From Calamus simplicifolius (Eukaryota > Streptophyta > Magnoliopsida > Arecales > Arecaceae): DNA of 64,000 nt. This document shows, piece by piece, positions 33,702 through 46,644 of this stretch. The position numbers and the translations under genes are program-made. The notes beneath the pieces are model-generated. The model searched no databases. It was not told the origin of the DNA and saw nothing but the letters and a program-made list of their open reading frames with translations. Each line of letters starts with the position of its first letter. Position 1 is the first letter of the stretch. The stretch is from NCBI GenBank assembly GCA_900491605.1, contig UESW01004078.1, positions 396,025 to 460,024 on the forward strand. The letters are read 5' to 3'.

Positions 33702-35447
33702 TGATGTAGATAAAATTGACTGTCAACTCAAGGACATCACTTTGAAAGATAAGGAGGATTCAGCTACACAAGAGGTAAATGAAGAAAATGACAAAAATCA
33801 ACATGAGGAATCTCAAAGTAATGATGAATTAAAAAGAGAATAGAGGTACGTTCACAATCATCCTAAAGAGTTAATTTTAGGTGATCCATCTCATGGAATT
33901 AGGACTAGATCATCGTTTAGAGACACTTACAATAACTTAGCTTTTATATCTAAAATTGAACCCAAATGCTATGATGATACTAAAGATGATACTAATTGGA
34001 TAAATGCCATGCATGAGGAACTTCATCAATTTTAGAAAAATAATGTATGGACTCTTGTTGATAGGCCTCATGATCATCCAATCATTGGGACTAAATGGTG
34101 TTTAGAAACAAATTGGATGAATATGGTAATATAATTAGAACTAAAGCAAGATTGGTAACTAAGGGTTATAATCAAGAAGAAGGTATTGATTTTGATGAGA
34201 CTTATGCTCTTGTAGCTAGATTAGAAGCTATTAGATTAATTCTTGTATTTGCTTGCTTTACAAACTTTAAATTGTATCAAATGGATGTTAAAAGTGCTTT
34301 CTTAAATGGATACATTGCTGAACTAGTTTTTGTGGAACAACCATCCAGTTTTAAAATTCACTTGTTTTCAAACCATGTATTTAAGTTGAACAAAGCTTTA
34401 TACGGTTTGAAACAAGTTCCTCGGGCTTAGTATGAGAGTAAGTAAATTCTTGATCGGTAATGATTTCATTTGAGGAAACATGGATACAACTCTATTTATT
34501 AAGAGATAAAATGATGATATGCTGATTATTCAAATCTATGTGAATGATATCATTTTTGGTGCTACTAATGACTCTTTATGCGAGGACTTTGCAAAGCTTA
34601 TGCAAGGGGAGTTCGAGATGAGCATGATGGGTGAACTTAACTATTTTCTTGGACTCAAATTAAGTAAGGCAAAGAGGGGATCTTCATAAGCCAATCCAAG
34701 TACATCAAAGAAATGGTCAAGAAATTTGGCATGAAGACATCTAAGAATATCGATACACCTATTAAAATATGTTGATTTAAAACTTTATAGAGGCATGATC
34801 GGATCATTACTGTATCTAACTGCAAGTATACTTGATATCATGTTTAGTGTTTGTATGTGTGCTAGATTTTAAGCTAATCCTAAAGAATCACACTTACTTG
34901 CTGTTAAAAGAATTTTTAAATACTTGAGTGAAACTATAAATTTAGGACTTCGGTATGACAAAGAATCTAGCAATGACCTAATAGGGTACACAGACTCAGA
35001 TTTTGTAGATTGTAAATTAGACAGAAAATCAACTAGTGAAACTTGCCAATTTTAGGTGTCAACTTAGTCTCTTGGTTTAGCAAAAAGCAAACTTTTATAG
35101 CATTTTCTACAGCCGAGGCCGAATACATTGCAGTTGAAGTTGCTGTGCTCATATTTTATGAATTAAGCAATAACTAGAAGATTTTGGCATCAAACAAAAG
35201 GGCATTCTAATAAATGTGATAATAGTAGTGCAATCAATTTGACTAAGAATCCATCCAGCATTCTAGGACCAAACACATAGAAATTAGACATCATTTTATT
35301 AGAGATCATATAAATAATGGTGATGTTATAATTGAATTTTTATGTACTAAAAAGCAACTTGCTGATATTTTCATAACACCTCTTAAAAAAATTAAGTTTT
35401 ATGAAATTAGAAGGAAACTTGGTATGATTGATCCTTCATTTCAGTAA
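33702..35447 (+). pseudogene. Element A pol, C-terminal part: RT and RNase H
   Basis: This continues the frame cut at 11135. An acidic linker is followed by H-G-I-R-T-R-S near 33893 and the RT domain: K-A-R-L-V-T-K-G-Y-N-Q-E-E-G-I-D-F-D-E-T (34143 on), then Q-M-D-V-K-S-A-F-L-N-G near 34280. The polymerase motif reads Y-V-N-D near 34540 where the family has Y-V-D-D, so a catalytic Asp is lost. RNase H has G-Y-T-D-S-D-F near 34985 and S-T-A-E-A-E-Y near 35107. It ends at TAA 35445-35447. Stops at 33841, 34036 and 34428 add to the decay. Confidence 0.85.
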
Positions 35448-36177
35448 GTTAGCTTATTTAATTATTGGTTGCTTTGTCATGCTTATTGGATATTTAGAAG
35501 CCCTTTGTATCTTTTAGATGATTATGATAATTCTTGTCTCATGAATACTTCCTAAATTTATCTTCCATATTTTTATTTTCCTTCTGAATATCTTCAAATG
35601 AGAATTCGTATTTCAACTAATTATGGAGCTAGCCAGTCAAATTTGTGTGCATATTAGTTAACTAGGCAGCCACCTAGGCTTATGTTTTTTCATCTTAGTT
35701 GACTGAAAAGTCAACTATGACCCCCCTTTGGACAAATCCCATGTGACCGTATCTACTTCCCTTCTCACTAAATTCTAAATGAATGCTCTTACCATTGATT
35801 CTCCAGTTGACTGATTAGTTACCTGCATTGAATTCACTTCATTAAATAAGTTAACCAACCAACCAACTGGTTCATCTTTTCACTTTAATTCCTTTACCAG
35901 CCGACACTTATTTCACTTCACCCTCTTTCCTTTATCAGTCAACTGACAGCTAACTAGGAATTAAACCTCTAGCTACCTGATCAGTCAACTGATTGGACTC
36001 TATATATAAACACTTCTTCACCATGCACTCTCCTCATTCTTTACTTTTCACCCTCCAACCGACTCCTTCCTGGTCTTCACCGAGCTCCTCTCACTTGTCA
36101 TCCTCTCCATTCAATCGATTCCTCTCTTTAGCTCCTCCTTCCTCTCTCAACTCTTCTCCTCTCCAAGAAAAAGGGAA
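35448..36177 (+). other. Element A spacer between pol and the env-like gene, with palindromic motifs
   Basis: No coding domain is recognised before the env-like start. From about 35650 to 35990 the motif family GTTAACT / AGTTGACT / AGTCAACT recurs. It includes a perfect 8 bp stem with loop GAAA at 35697-35716. The motifs resemble the hairpin arms in the element's LTRs. A TATA-like CTATATATAA lies near 36000, about 180 bp upstream of the env-like ATG at 36178. Confidence 0.5.
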
Positions 36178-38031
36178 GATGACTCCTAAGAAGAAAAACC
36201 TTCGTGAAAGGGAAGATGATTTCACTGATCTTCATAGGAAAGCCTTATCTTCATCTTCTTCGCGGAGTTCCACTTCTTCAACCTCCAACATTGCAGCTAG
36301 AGCTTTAGCTAATGGGAGGTTAGTGGATTTTAACTTTCTAGATCGAGAAGGCTTTAAACTAGGTAGATTATTTGTTGCACAAGGTTGGACAAATTTATTG
36401 AAAACTAAAAAGCCTATATATCCCGACCTTATCCGTGAGTTCTATGAAAACATCACCTTTGGTGATGATATCATCTCTTCTAGTGTTAAAAAGGTCAAGA
36501 TAGAGTTTGACAGAAAGTTACTAGGATCTGCCTTAAACATTCCTGTTGTTGGTGTTATGAAAATTTTTCTTATGATAAAGGTTATAGACTTGCCGTTGTG
36601 CTTGGTTTAGAAGATGGTGAAGCTGATAATATTGTAAACCTTGATGCAAACAAGTTAAGTGTTGAAAATAGGTTACTTCATAGTATTGTTGCAAAATCTT
36701 TGCCCCTCGTGCTGATCTTTCAATGTCGTAACCAACCGTGATGTTTGCATTATGTGCCATATCATATATGAAACTCATTATATTATGGTATTAGAGCCAC
36801 GCACCAACCAAAGTGCAGAAGCTAAATGCCACAAAAAGCAAAGTGTTACATCAATAAGGAGCCACCTTTTGAGCCTATGGGGGAGCACCTCTAGAGTCAT
36901 GTCTGTGCAGAGCTAAGTGCCACACAAGGCAAAGTGTGCTACATTGATGGAAGACACCTCTTGAGCCTGTAGGGGAAGCACCTCTAGAGTTATACATGCC
37001 TGATGGATATGATCACGTGTCTCTGGCGACGAGAATGTCACCTCTTTAAAGGGGATAGATTGTGATGCCCCTCCCAATTAGTCCCACATTGGGTAATTAA
37101 GGAAGGATGGAATGGTTTATAATCAAGTTAAGTAAGATAGACAAGTACCAATTGGATCCTTTTTGGGCTGTGGTAGCCCAAGTTGGTGTGGACCTTGTCT
37201 GTCTTACTTTTATGTCACGAAGCCTTAGGACGAACCAAAGCCGTTCTGCCTTACGGCATGTTCCTTACCTATGTTTTTAAATTTTTTCATGTTAAACTCA
37301 AAGGTGAGATAGTTGTAGAATTACATCATTTTGATATCTTTAATGCTCACTCTTTTCATCGTATGGATTATGCTAAGCGTGATGGTATTGGGACTAGAAT
37401 TAGAACCAGGGCAGGTAAAAATCTTGTTCCTCCATCGATAATCCTACCATCTCAAGATCATCCTCAATAAAATTGTCCTTCACCGGATTCTTTAACTTTG
37501 ACTTTCATCAACCACATCCCTTTATGTCTGCAATGAATGAGCCACATCCTTTCATGTGTTCTGCACCTGAGTCACATCAATATGCTACACCTGAGCCGCC
37601 TCCTTGCAATAACAATCCTACTCCTCAGCGCTCCACCATTGAAATCTGTGAAGAACAGATATAATGGATTATCCAAGAATTATCTTTTGCCCAATCTAGT
37701 AGAAGCTCTGGAGACAGTAGATCATTGTCAATGACTATTCCATGATACCCCACATCTCCACTGTTTTTGAAACACTTTCTTAGATTGCGATGAATCAGAG
37801 ACAAATTGAGCATGATATGCAAGTTCTTAATGGAAAAGTCTTTCACCATAATGAAACTATGATGGATCGTATTCTTGAAGAAATCAACTTGTTGAAAGCC
37901 AAGCTTGAGTGTTTTGAGGATAAAGCTAAATGGGTAATATTTCAAATGTGTGCCAATGAAAGCCAAACCAATGATGCTTCCAGTGCTGTTGATTGTTGGA
38001 CTTCTTCAATTGCCAAGCTTACCAGCCTCCT
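36178..38031 (+). pseudogene. Element A env-like gene, first part (broken by TRIM and element B)
   Basis: Start M-T-P-K-K-K-N at 36178, with an upstream in-frame extension possible from 35993. A serine-rich N-terminus is followed by V-D-F-N-F-L-D-R-E-G-F, G-W-T-N-L, Y-P-D-L-I-R-E-F-Y and L-N-I-P-V-V-G, matching the conserved block of the copies at 331 and 41400. A TRIM fragment interrupts it at about 36776. It resumes near 37222 (G-R-T-K-A-V-L-P-Y-G-M-F) and passes a Pro/His-rich linker (37470-37650). A coiled-coil-like stretch (37790-37960) ends where element B inserted at 38031. The tail continues at 48133. Confidence 0.7.
36776..37221 (+). mobile_element. Truncated TRIM element
   Basis: A primer-site-like TGGTATTAGAGCC lies at 36789-36801. 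About 260 bp of internal sequence without coding follows, then an LTR that starts TGTGATGCCCC at 37061 and stops abruptly near 37221. The LTR matches the reverse complement of the TRIM at 60655-61176. No 5' LTR is present, so the element is deleted or partial. The left boundary is approximate. Confidence 0.65.
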
Positions 38032-39573
38032 TGTTGGCCTAGATGACAACCCAAAAGGGGAGGGGGGTGAATTGGGTTCTTTAAAAAATTTAACAATTAA
38101 AACTTAAAACCAATTAAGTTAACTAGCAAATTAATGCAACAATGTAAAGCACAATGAGAGAGAGAAGAGCAAGCACGACAAACACAAAAATTTATAGTGG
38201 TTTGGTGTAACCAACACCTACGTCCACTCCCAAGCAACTCTTGGGTCCACACTATAATCACCCAGATTACAGTCGAGTTGTTTTACAAGCTCACAACTCT
38301 AACTTGTTTTTTACACGGGGTCACAACGAACCCAGCTAATTTTTTGGGTTCACCAGCACAAAACCCAATGTAAGCTACACTTAGCTTACCCCAAGATTAA
38401 CAACCTCAACTAATTCAATCCCCTGATTGAATTAGCAAACAACAATTCAATAAATATTTTACAGTAAATTTAAAGCTCCTTAAATGAGCAAATATGCAAT
38501 ATAAATGAATAAAGGTTGGAAAAGCCTGATTGAAGCAAGATTGATGTGAGCTTTTCTTCTTTTCTTCTTTTCCTCTCTCTTTTGACTGGTTGAATCAAGA
38601 TGTAGCTCTGATTCTTGACGACGAAGCTTGGAAGAAACTTGAGGAATTAGGGCTTCTTGGCTTTTTCCTTTTCTTCTTTGAGAATCCTTTGAACTTGAAC
38701 TATTTGAAGCTTTTGGATTGTTCTTGAATCTCTCTTGAAATGAGCATGGACTCAGAGATTTTTCTTTCCCTCTTTCTTTTCAAATTTCTCTCGATTTTTT
38801 GCTATTTTCTTGATTTTTTTTTCTCTCTTTTCAAACAGACGAATCCCTTCTTTATATAGAGATTAGGTGGAAAAATAGCCATTGCAGAGTAGGTGGATTG
38901 CTTCCTCACGCAAAAGAAATAGATCCGTTGGGATTAGGTGAAGAAAAGTTACCGTTAGAGCTAATCTGGCACTTTTGAAAATCGTTTCTGACAGGTTGGA
39001 GTCGGCTCCAACTTTGCATGTGTCGGCTCCAGATCGTATTTCCATAAATAGCAAAAAGTTGATTCGATGAGGAGTCGGCTCCGACTTTACAAAGTGTCGA
39101 CTCCCCTCAGACTGGAGTTGGCTCCCAAAAATTGATGTGTCAACTCCGGAAATGCTCAAAAAACCAAGTCTCTGTTCTCAGGTTGGAGTTGGCTCCCGAA
39201 ATATGTGTCGACTCCACTTCTGAAGCAGAAAATAGTTTCTCTGTATCTCAGGTTGGAGTCGCTCCACCTATTCATGTGTTAGCTCTGAAACCTTAGGTGT
39301 CGGCTCTGAAACTCTAGGTGTCGACTCGAACCGTGTCAAAATATATAACTGCTCTGATACACTCTGGAGTCGGCTCTAAAGGTTCTAGGTGTCGGCAGTT
39401 CTGAACTTAAATAAATTCCATTTAAACTCGGTTCAAAACTGATTCCTAAGTGTCATTTGAATAAACAACCAATCTTAATACCTGAAACACTTATCAAATT
39501 TATCAGAAACACAATAAATATACTCATGGCTTTTGTTAATCATCAAAATCAATAATTGGGTCAATAATCAACA
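38032..39573 (-). repeat. 3' LTR of element B (1542 bp)
   Basis: On the minus strand it begins TGTTGATTATTGACCC after a purine tract and ends near TGGGTTGTCATCTAGGCCAACA. It contains repeats of GGAGTCGGCTCC / GTGTCGACTCC type (38990-39400). A TATA-like TATATAAAG candidate lies near 38850-38858. Confidence 0.9.
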
Positions 39574-40175
39574 ATCTCCCCTTTTTGATGATGACAAAAA
39601 CATTGAGTATATGCATAATTATCAAAACTTATAATTTAAGATTTATACATTTAAGTTAAGCTCCCCCTTAATGTGATAGCTCCCCCTAAATTTGTGCATA
39701 TGTTAAGTTCATTGAATCTTCATACGTATCTTGAATTCATTTGACCAAAATGTATCATTAAAGTGTTATTCTTAAGTGTCATTCTCTTATTATCTTTTCC
39801 CCATTATACATTCAATTATAACTTTTATGCATATACAAATATCATTTACTTCTCCCCTTTTTTGTAATCAACAAAAAGGTTAAGAAGTTGCAAATCTTAT
39901 AGATCAATGCATTAAACATTAAGTGAATCAAAATTCAATCCAAGTCACTCAATATCAAAGTTCAAAGATAGCAAATATGATATTCATTAAGGTATCAAAA
40001 TTACATCATAATTGCTTTCATACATCATTCAACTATAACAAAATGTTGCTTCCATTACATCAAAACCATCAAAATATACTAACCTAAACATCAAATTCTA
40101 TCAAAAGAAAAACTTCATTACAAAGATTCAAACTAAACTTTAGTACAACAAAAGGTAAATCAAACAACAAAAGCA
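39574..40175 (-). promoter_or_regulatory. Element B polypurine tracts and 3' untranslated region
   Basis: On the minus strand, G-rich purine tracts adjoin the LTR (39574-39591) and recur near 39660-39690 (two copies) and 39853-39866. The rest, 39870-40175, is AT-rich with no gene. The layout mirrors 1552-2110 of the left element. Confidence 0.75.
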
Positions 40176-41520
40176 TCAAATTCTAAGATGTTTCTTGAGT
40201 TCTTCTAAGATTTTTCCCATTCCATCACTTTGAATTCTGATAAATTCATTCAATCTTCTATCAAAGAATGCAGATGCCACTGTGATTTTCTCTTATAATT
40301 CTGCATTGCATTTGAATATATCTCAGAATCTCCTCCAATTTTTAAGCTCCTCAAATATATGCTGAGATCAGTCTTCAAAGCTTCTGAAGAAGATCCAAGG
40401 TGGATTCAATCTTGCTTACTCTATCATCCAAGGAATAGAAATTTCTCTCAAATTCATAAACTGCTATCTAACTCAGTCTTCATCTCTTCTTTATGAATAC
40501 CAAATAACTCCTTAAGCTGCTCTAACTGAACACTAGAAAAACCAGTAGAGGAACAGGCAATGGTAAGGTGCAGGAACTGGAGTAGGTGGGTGGTGGTGAT
40601 GATCTGCTAGGCTCTGGTGATGGATGCCTCACTGATGGACCTGCCCTGATGGTGCAGTGGCTCCAATAGGCTGCCTCTCATCCAGATGACCTTTTCTTTC
40701 CCATCTGCCATCCACCTTCACAATCCCATCCTATGCACTGTAGCCAAGCTGTAATAATCAGTGTGCCTAAGGTTTTTCATGGCTCATATCAGAAATAACA
40801 ACTCCTTGACTTTTGAATGCCATGGTCAGGATCATTCCATAAGGCAAGGTCGATCTCTTCTTGTTCCCGGCCTCAGCCATGTACCAAATCATCATTCCAG
40901 CTAGGTTAATTGGCTGACCATCAAAACACTGTCCATAACACTATGTCTCGCTCTGAGACATACTCAAACCGCCAGTTTTGGAAATAAGATCCTACCACAA
41001 TATTATGTAAAAGTCTAAGCTCAAGGGCAACTTTTGCCCTAATTCCTCAAACTCAGTGAAATCTCTTCCTAACATCCTTGATAAAGCACCAGCCCTCACT
41101 GTGAAGTTAGCAATTAATCCACAACAGGGATTTCAAAAGATTTCCTAAAATTTGGATGTGAGATGAATTCTTTTCCTCTAACATACTGACAATCCTCCAT
41201 CTCCTCTTGACAAATTGAAATAAAATTCCTTGACTAGAGCCGGATAAGTGGGAACATCCAAGGAACATACCTTTTCCCAACCGAGCTCCTTAATTTGTCG
41301 CCCAATAGCAAAACCCTCGGCCTCAAAAAATCAAAATCACTTTCTTTCCCATAGTAATGATTCCGGCAAGGGTATCAATTTATGGTGGAGGGGCTAGGAT
41401 AGCACTGGGAGTGGATGCGGTTGAGCTGGAGGACGACTCCGGAGTAGGTTCACGGGGACGCCTTGCGTACGCTTCCCGTCGTCACCCCTCCAAACACGAT
41501 CCTCTACGCTTGGGTGCCAT
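40176..41520 (-). pseudogene. Element B env-like gene
   Basis: On the minus strand, ATG at 41520 opens a basic Arg/Pro/Ser-rich N-terminus like that at 167-330. The conserved block follows (41330-40800) in broken frames, then a Pro-rich linker (near 40600). The C-terminus (40500-40180) has periodic leucines and charge, ending in G-K-I-L-E-E-L-K before the stop at 40176. Several frameshifts and stops prevent a full protein. Confidence 0.65.
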
Positions 41521-41899
41521 TGAGTCTTAGGAAGGTAATTTGAGAGATTTGGGGTTTTGGGAGGGTTTGGAAGAGTTTGGAGAGTTAGGAGTGTTTTAGA
41601 AAAAAGGAAAGGTGTCGACTCTGCCCTAAATAGTCAACCTTGGGACCACCAGGTGTCGACTCCCGCAAAGTCGGCTCCAGGTCGCTAACACAGTCAAAGT
41701 GGAGTCGACTCGAAAAGCTGGGCTCCAAAGTCTCAGACACTGGAGTCGACTCCATACCAGGGTGTCGGCTCCAAGAGTTTCAAAAAAAAGAGTTTCAAAG
41801 GATCTGAAACTTGTCATTGACATCAAATTTTTAAAAACTTTGGAATGTGATGAATCAAATTCAAATATTTAGATAAATTTCCTTAAAATTATAAGAAAA

Positions 41900-44800
41900 T
41901 TAGGAAAAAATGATTGAATTCTAGATAATCATTCCTTAGGGTTTCAAAATCATTCCAAAGGATCACAAATCCTAATTCTCCTCTAAGATAACAAAATCTT
42001 TCTTCACTCAAAGGTTTTGTAAATATATCAGCTAATTGTTCTCAGTACAAACATAATCAAGACAAATTCATTATTAGCTACATGTTCTCTAATAAAATGA
42101 TATCTAATTTCAATGTGTTTAGTTCTTGAATGTTGATTGGATTTTAGTTAAATTTATTGCACTAGTGTTATCACATCTAATAGGAGTTTTATCAAGTGTT
42201 ATGCCATAATCTTCAAGTTGTCGCTTAATCCAAAGGATTTGAGCACAGCAACTTCCAGCTGCAACATATTCTGCTTCAGCAGTAGATAATGCAACCGAAT
42301 TTTGCTTTTTGCTAAACCAAGAGATTAAGTTACTTAAAAATTGCATGCACCACTTGTACTTTTTCTATCTAATTTACATCCAGCATAATCAGAATCAGAA
42401 TAAGCAATCAAATTTAATGTTGAGTCTCTAGAATACCATAATCCTACATTTTTAGTTCCACTTAGATATCTTAAGTATTCTTTTTACAATTAAGTGAGAT
42501 TCTTTAGGTTCAGATTGAAATCTAGCACATAAACAAACAGCAAACATGATATCTGGTCTACTAGCTTAAGTAAAGTAGAGATCCGATCATACCTCTATAA
42601 TATTTTTGATCAACTTTCTTACCATCTTCATCTTTATCTAATTTGCATGAAGGACTCATAGGTGTTCCAAGGGTTTGATTGATTCCATTCCAAACTTCTT
42701 GAGAATTTCTTTGTGTACTTTGTTTGGTTGATGAAAATTCCCTCTTTTTCTTGTTTGATTTGAAGTCCTAGGAAGAAGTTGAGTTCTCCCATCATGCTCA
42801 TTTCGAATTCACCCTGCATTAACTTAGCAAATTCTTGACACAAAAGATTGTTAGTAGCACCGAATACAATATCATCTACATATATTTGTACTACTAATAA
42901 ATCTTTCTTTTCTTTTCAAAAATAGGTTTTATCAACATTTCCTCTAGAAAAATCATTTTCAATTAGAAATTTGCTTAATCTATCATACCAAGCTCTAGGT
43001 GCTTGTTTTAAACCATATAGTGCTTTGTGTAATTTAAAAATTTGAAAATTCATGATCTTCAAAACCAGGTGGTTGTTCACAAAAACTTCTCATTTATAAA
43101 ACCATTTAAAATGCACTTTTAACATCCATTTGAAATAAATTGATATGCATATGACATGCAAATGCAAGTAATAATCTAATTGCTTCTAATCTAGCTACAG
43201 GTGCAAAAGTTTCATCAAAATCAATTCCTTCTTCTTGATTATATCCTTTTGCAACTAATCTAGCTTTATTTCTAATTACTATGCCATTTTCATCTAATTT
43301 ATTTCTAAATACCCATTTAGATCCTATAACAGAATGACCTTTAGGTCTATCAACTAAGGACCATACATTATTCCTAGTAAATTGATTTAATTCTTCTTGC
43401 ATAGCTAACATCCAATTACTATCTTTTTCAGCTTCTTCAATAGTTTTAGGTTCAATTTGAGATACAAATGCAAGATGATTATTGATGTTCTCATTGATGA
43501 TCTAGTTCTTACTCCTTGAGATGGATCACCTATAATTAATTCCTTTGGATGACCATAGGCATATCTCCAATCTCTAGGAAGATCTACATTATGATTAGTA
43601 TCAATAACATCAACCTAGGTGAATCATCATCTTTAGCTTCTTGTTCATGATCTGAAGATACATCTATATTTAATTTTTCAATATCTCTTTCTAGCAAATT
43701 TGTATCTTCCTCATCATCAATCTTTTCTGAACTTGATGCTAAAGATTCATCAAAAACTACATGAATAGATTCTTCTACAATTAAGTTTTCTTGTTAAATA
43801 CTCTATAGGCTTTACTAGATGTTGAATATCCTAAGAATATGCCTTCATCAGATTTTGCATCAAATTTTCCAAGATTATCTTTACCATTATTATGAATAAA
43901 ACATTTACAACCAAATGCATGAAAATAACTAATGTTTGGTTTTCTATTATTCCATAGTTCATAAGGAGTTTTCTTAAGGATTGGCCTAATTAAAGCTCTA
44001 TTAAGATGTAACATGCGTGTTTATAGCTTCCCAAAGTATTTTGGAAGTTGGCTTTCACATAGCATGGTACGGGCCATGTCTTCTAAATTTTTCTTTCTAC
44101 AACTCCATTTTGTTGTTTAGGTGCAATTATGATGATTTTCAAATTTTAAATAAATGTGCCATGATCACTTCTAAGAGACACTATGGTGTTGTTTTTCTCA
44201 TTTGTGACTTTCTTGAAGAATTTCAGAAATATTGAGAAAGTCTCATCCTTATGAGCCAAAAATAATACCCAAGTGAATCTAGAATAATCATCTACTATCA
44301 CAAGACCATATTTCTTTCCTCCTAGACTAGTGGTTCTAGTAGGTCCAAAAAGGTCCATGTGAAGTAGCTCTAGTGGCCTAGAAGTGGAAACAATATTTTT
44401 AGATTTGAAAGAGTTTCTAGTTTGTTTTCCAAATTGACATGCATCACAAATTATTTTCAAAATCTAGTTAAGTCCTTTAACTAAATCCATTCTAATTAAT
44501 TTTGAAATTAGGTGTGCTTGCATGACCTAATCTACGATGCCATAGCCATCCAATCTCATTTACATTAGCATTATTAGCAACTAAGCAATGATTACTAGTA
44601 GACAAATTGTCTAAATCAATTAAGTATACATTGCCATTTCTATTTCCAACAAATATAATGCTATTGTCAATGGGATTAGAAACAGTGCAGATAGAAGCTT
44701 CAAATGAAACTTTGAAACCTTTATCACAATTGGCTAATACTAATTAGATTATGCTTTAAACCATCAACATATAAAACATTTTCAATAAAAGTGGAGGGAG

Positions 44801-45000
44801 TTATTTGAATTTTACCAAATCCCATAATTTGGCCTTTGCCATTGTCTCCAAATGTAACAACTCCTCCTCTTTTATCTTCAAGGGTGATGAATTGATCCTT
44901 GTCACCCGTCATGTGCCTTGAGCAGCCACTATCAAGATACCACTTTCGTTTTGATCTTTTGGCCGCAAGACACTCCTGCAAATAATCAAATCTTATGTTT
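41900..45000 (-). pseudogene. Element B pol: protease, integrase, RT, RNase H
   Basis: On the minus strand the protease motif W-Y-L-D-S-G-C-S-R-H-M-T-G starts near 44942. The integrase core lies at 44460-44150: a C-D-A-C knuckle part, H-M-D-L-F-G-P, then R-S-D-H-G. F-D-A-K-S-D-E-G-I-F-L-G-Y falls near 43860. RT runs 43411-42634, with K-A-R-L-V-A-K-G-Y-N-Q-E-E, Q-M-D-V-K-S-A-F near 43110 and an intact Y-V-D-D at 42871-42882. RNase H keeps S-T-A-E-A-E-Y near 42285. The protein end is near 41900-41950. Frame breaks occur near 44720, 44145, 43780, 43105 and 42630. Confidence 0.85.
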
Positions 45001-46586
45001 AGGTACCCAAGCTTTCTTGGGTCCTTCATGGTTAGTAGCAATAAAGATTGTTCCTTTTGGAACCCATATTTTCTTTCCTTTAATATTTAAATTTTTGTTT
45101 TTTTTAAAATTGCATTCATAGGCTTTATGTCCTTTCTTGTTACAACAATAACATGAAACATCATTTTTATCTTGTTCTTTTCTAAAGAAATTTTTAACAT
45201 ACTTTTGTTTCATGTTAGGCCTATAACCTAATCCAGCTTTATCAAATACAGCTCTTTGATTACTTAATAACAAATTAAGTTTTTCAGAACTATATGTAAA
45301 TTTATCAACTATATTTTATATTTATCAACTTCTTTCTTTAAACTAACATTTTCATTAGAAATTGATTCTTTTTCTTTTATCAAATTTCATTTTCAGATTT
45401 CAGTTTTTCAACTTCATGAGTTAGTTTATCCTTTCTTTGACAAGATTTAATTTTCATTTTTCAAAATTTGTTTTTTTTTAAACTTTTAAAATCACTAATT
45501 CATTAAAGCATCATATAATTCATCAAAAGTAAATCATCACAAGGGGTTTCAGAACTTACCTCATTGTCGTCGTTTGCCATAAAGCAAATGTTTGCAACTT
45601 CTTTTTGTTCCTCCTCGGAAGAGGATTCTTCGCTATCACTCCATGTTGCAACATATGCCTTCTTCTTCTTCTTGTAACCCTTCTTTAGTTGAGGACAATC
45701 ATATCTAAAGTGCCCCGGTTTCTTACATTCATAACATATCAAGGGTTCTTTCTCTTTTCCTTTCCTTTCTTTTTCTTTTCTCCTTCCATTTTTTCCAAAC
45801 TTTTTCTTGTGGAAGGGTCTCCTTCTTTGCATAAATTTCTTAGCTAGGAGAGCTGTCTCATCATCTTCCTCTTCTTCTTCACTGCTGCTTTTTCCTTTTC
45901 TGCAGCCTTAAGAGCAATGGTTCTTCTTCTTTTGACTCTTCCTCTTGATGTTGTTTCATGGTCAGTTCATGGGTCATCAAGGATCCAAGTAGCTCCTCCA
46001 AAGGTAAATTTAGGTCCTTGGCTTCTTGGATTGCAGTCACTTTCGCTTCCCATGATCTTGGAAGAGACCTAAGAATTTTACGACCAATTCAGAGTTAGTA
46101 TAAGTCTTACCAAGACTTTTAAACAATATCAGTGAATCTAGTGTACATGCATGTGATAGTTTCAGTTTGTTCCATGCTAAACAATTCATATTTGCACTAG
46201 AATATTAATTTTAGATTCTTTAACTTGATTAGTACCCTCATGGGTAACTTCTAATCTATCCCAAATTTCTTTTGCGAAATACATGTAGAAATTCTATTAA
46301 ATTCATTTGCATCTAAAGAACAATATAAAATTCATGGCTTTATTGAGCTGAGCCATTTTCCTATCGTTCTCATTCCAATCCCTTTCGGGTTTAGGAACTA
46401 TTGAACCATCTACTAGTGTGTGGGTGTGCTAGGTCCATTAATGATTACACTCCATAGTTCATAATCTAAAGCTTGAATAAAAATTCTCATTCTAGCTTTC
46501 CAATAAGAATAATTTGAACCATTAAATAAAGGAGGTCTATTAGTGGATTGACCTTCAGCAAATGAAGATCCAGCTTGAGCTGCCAT
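45001..46586 (-). pseudogene. Element B gag
   Basis: ATG at 46586 on the minus strand begins M-A-A-Q-A-G-S-S, followed by R-P-P-L-F-N-G-S-N-Y. Stops appear near 46435. A zinc knuckle C-Y-E-C-K-K-P-G-H-F-R-Y-D-C lies at about 45738-45697, after a Lys/Arg-rich stretch. An acidic T-W-S-D-S-E-E-S-S-S-E-E-E segment follows. A second knuckle, C-Y-C-C-N-K-K-G-H-K-A-Y-E-C, is near 45155-45114. Two knuckles with an acidic linker also appear in element A. The protein is broken by several frameshifts. Confidence 0.8.
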
Positions 46587-46630
46587 TTGGATCTTTACTC
46601 TTGATCGTTAGATCAAATAAATGAGCACAA

Positions 46631-46642
46631 GCTCTGATACCA
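46631..46642 (-). promoter_or_regulatory. Primer binding site of element B (initiator tRNA-Met)
   Basis: The minus strand reads TGGTATCAGAGC, two bases from the inner end of the 5' LTR at 46645. Confidence 0.92.
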
Positions 46643-46644
46643 AT

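Noticed and set aside
33716..35447. A separate second copia element to the right of copia-2
   Set aside because: The sequence continues the integrase-to-RT order broken at 11135, and the flanking TGATG repeat shows both sides are one element (A).
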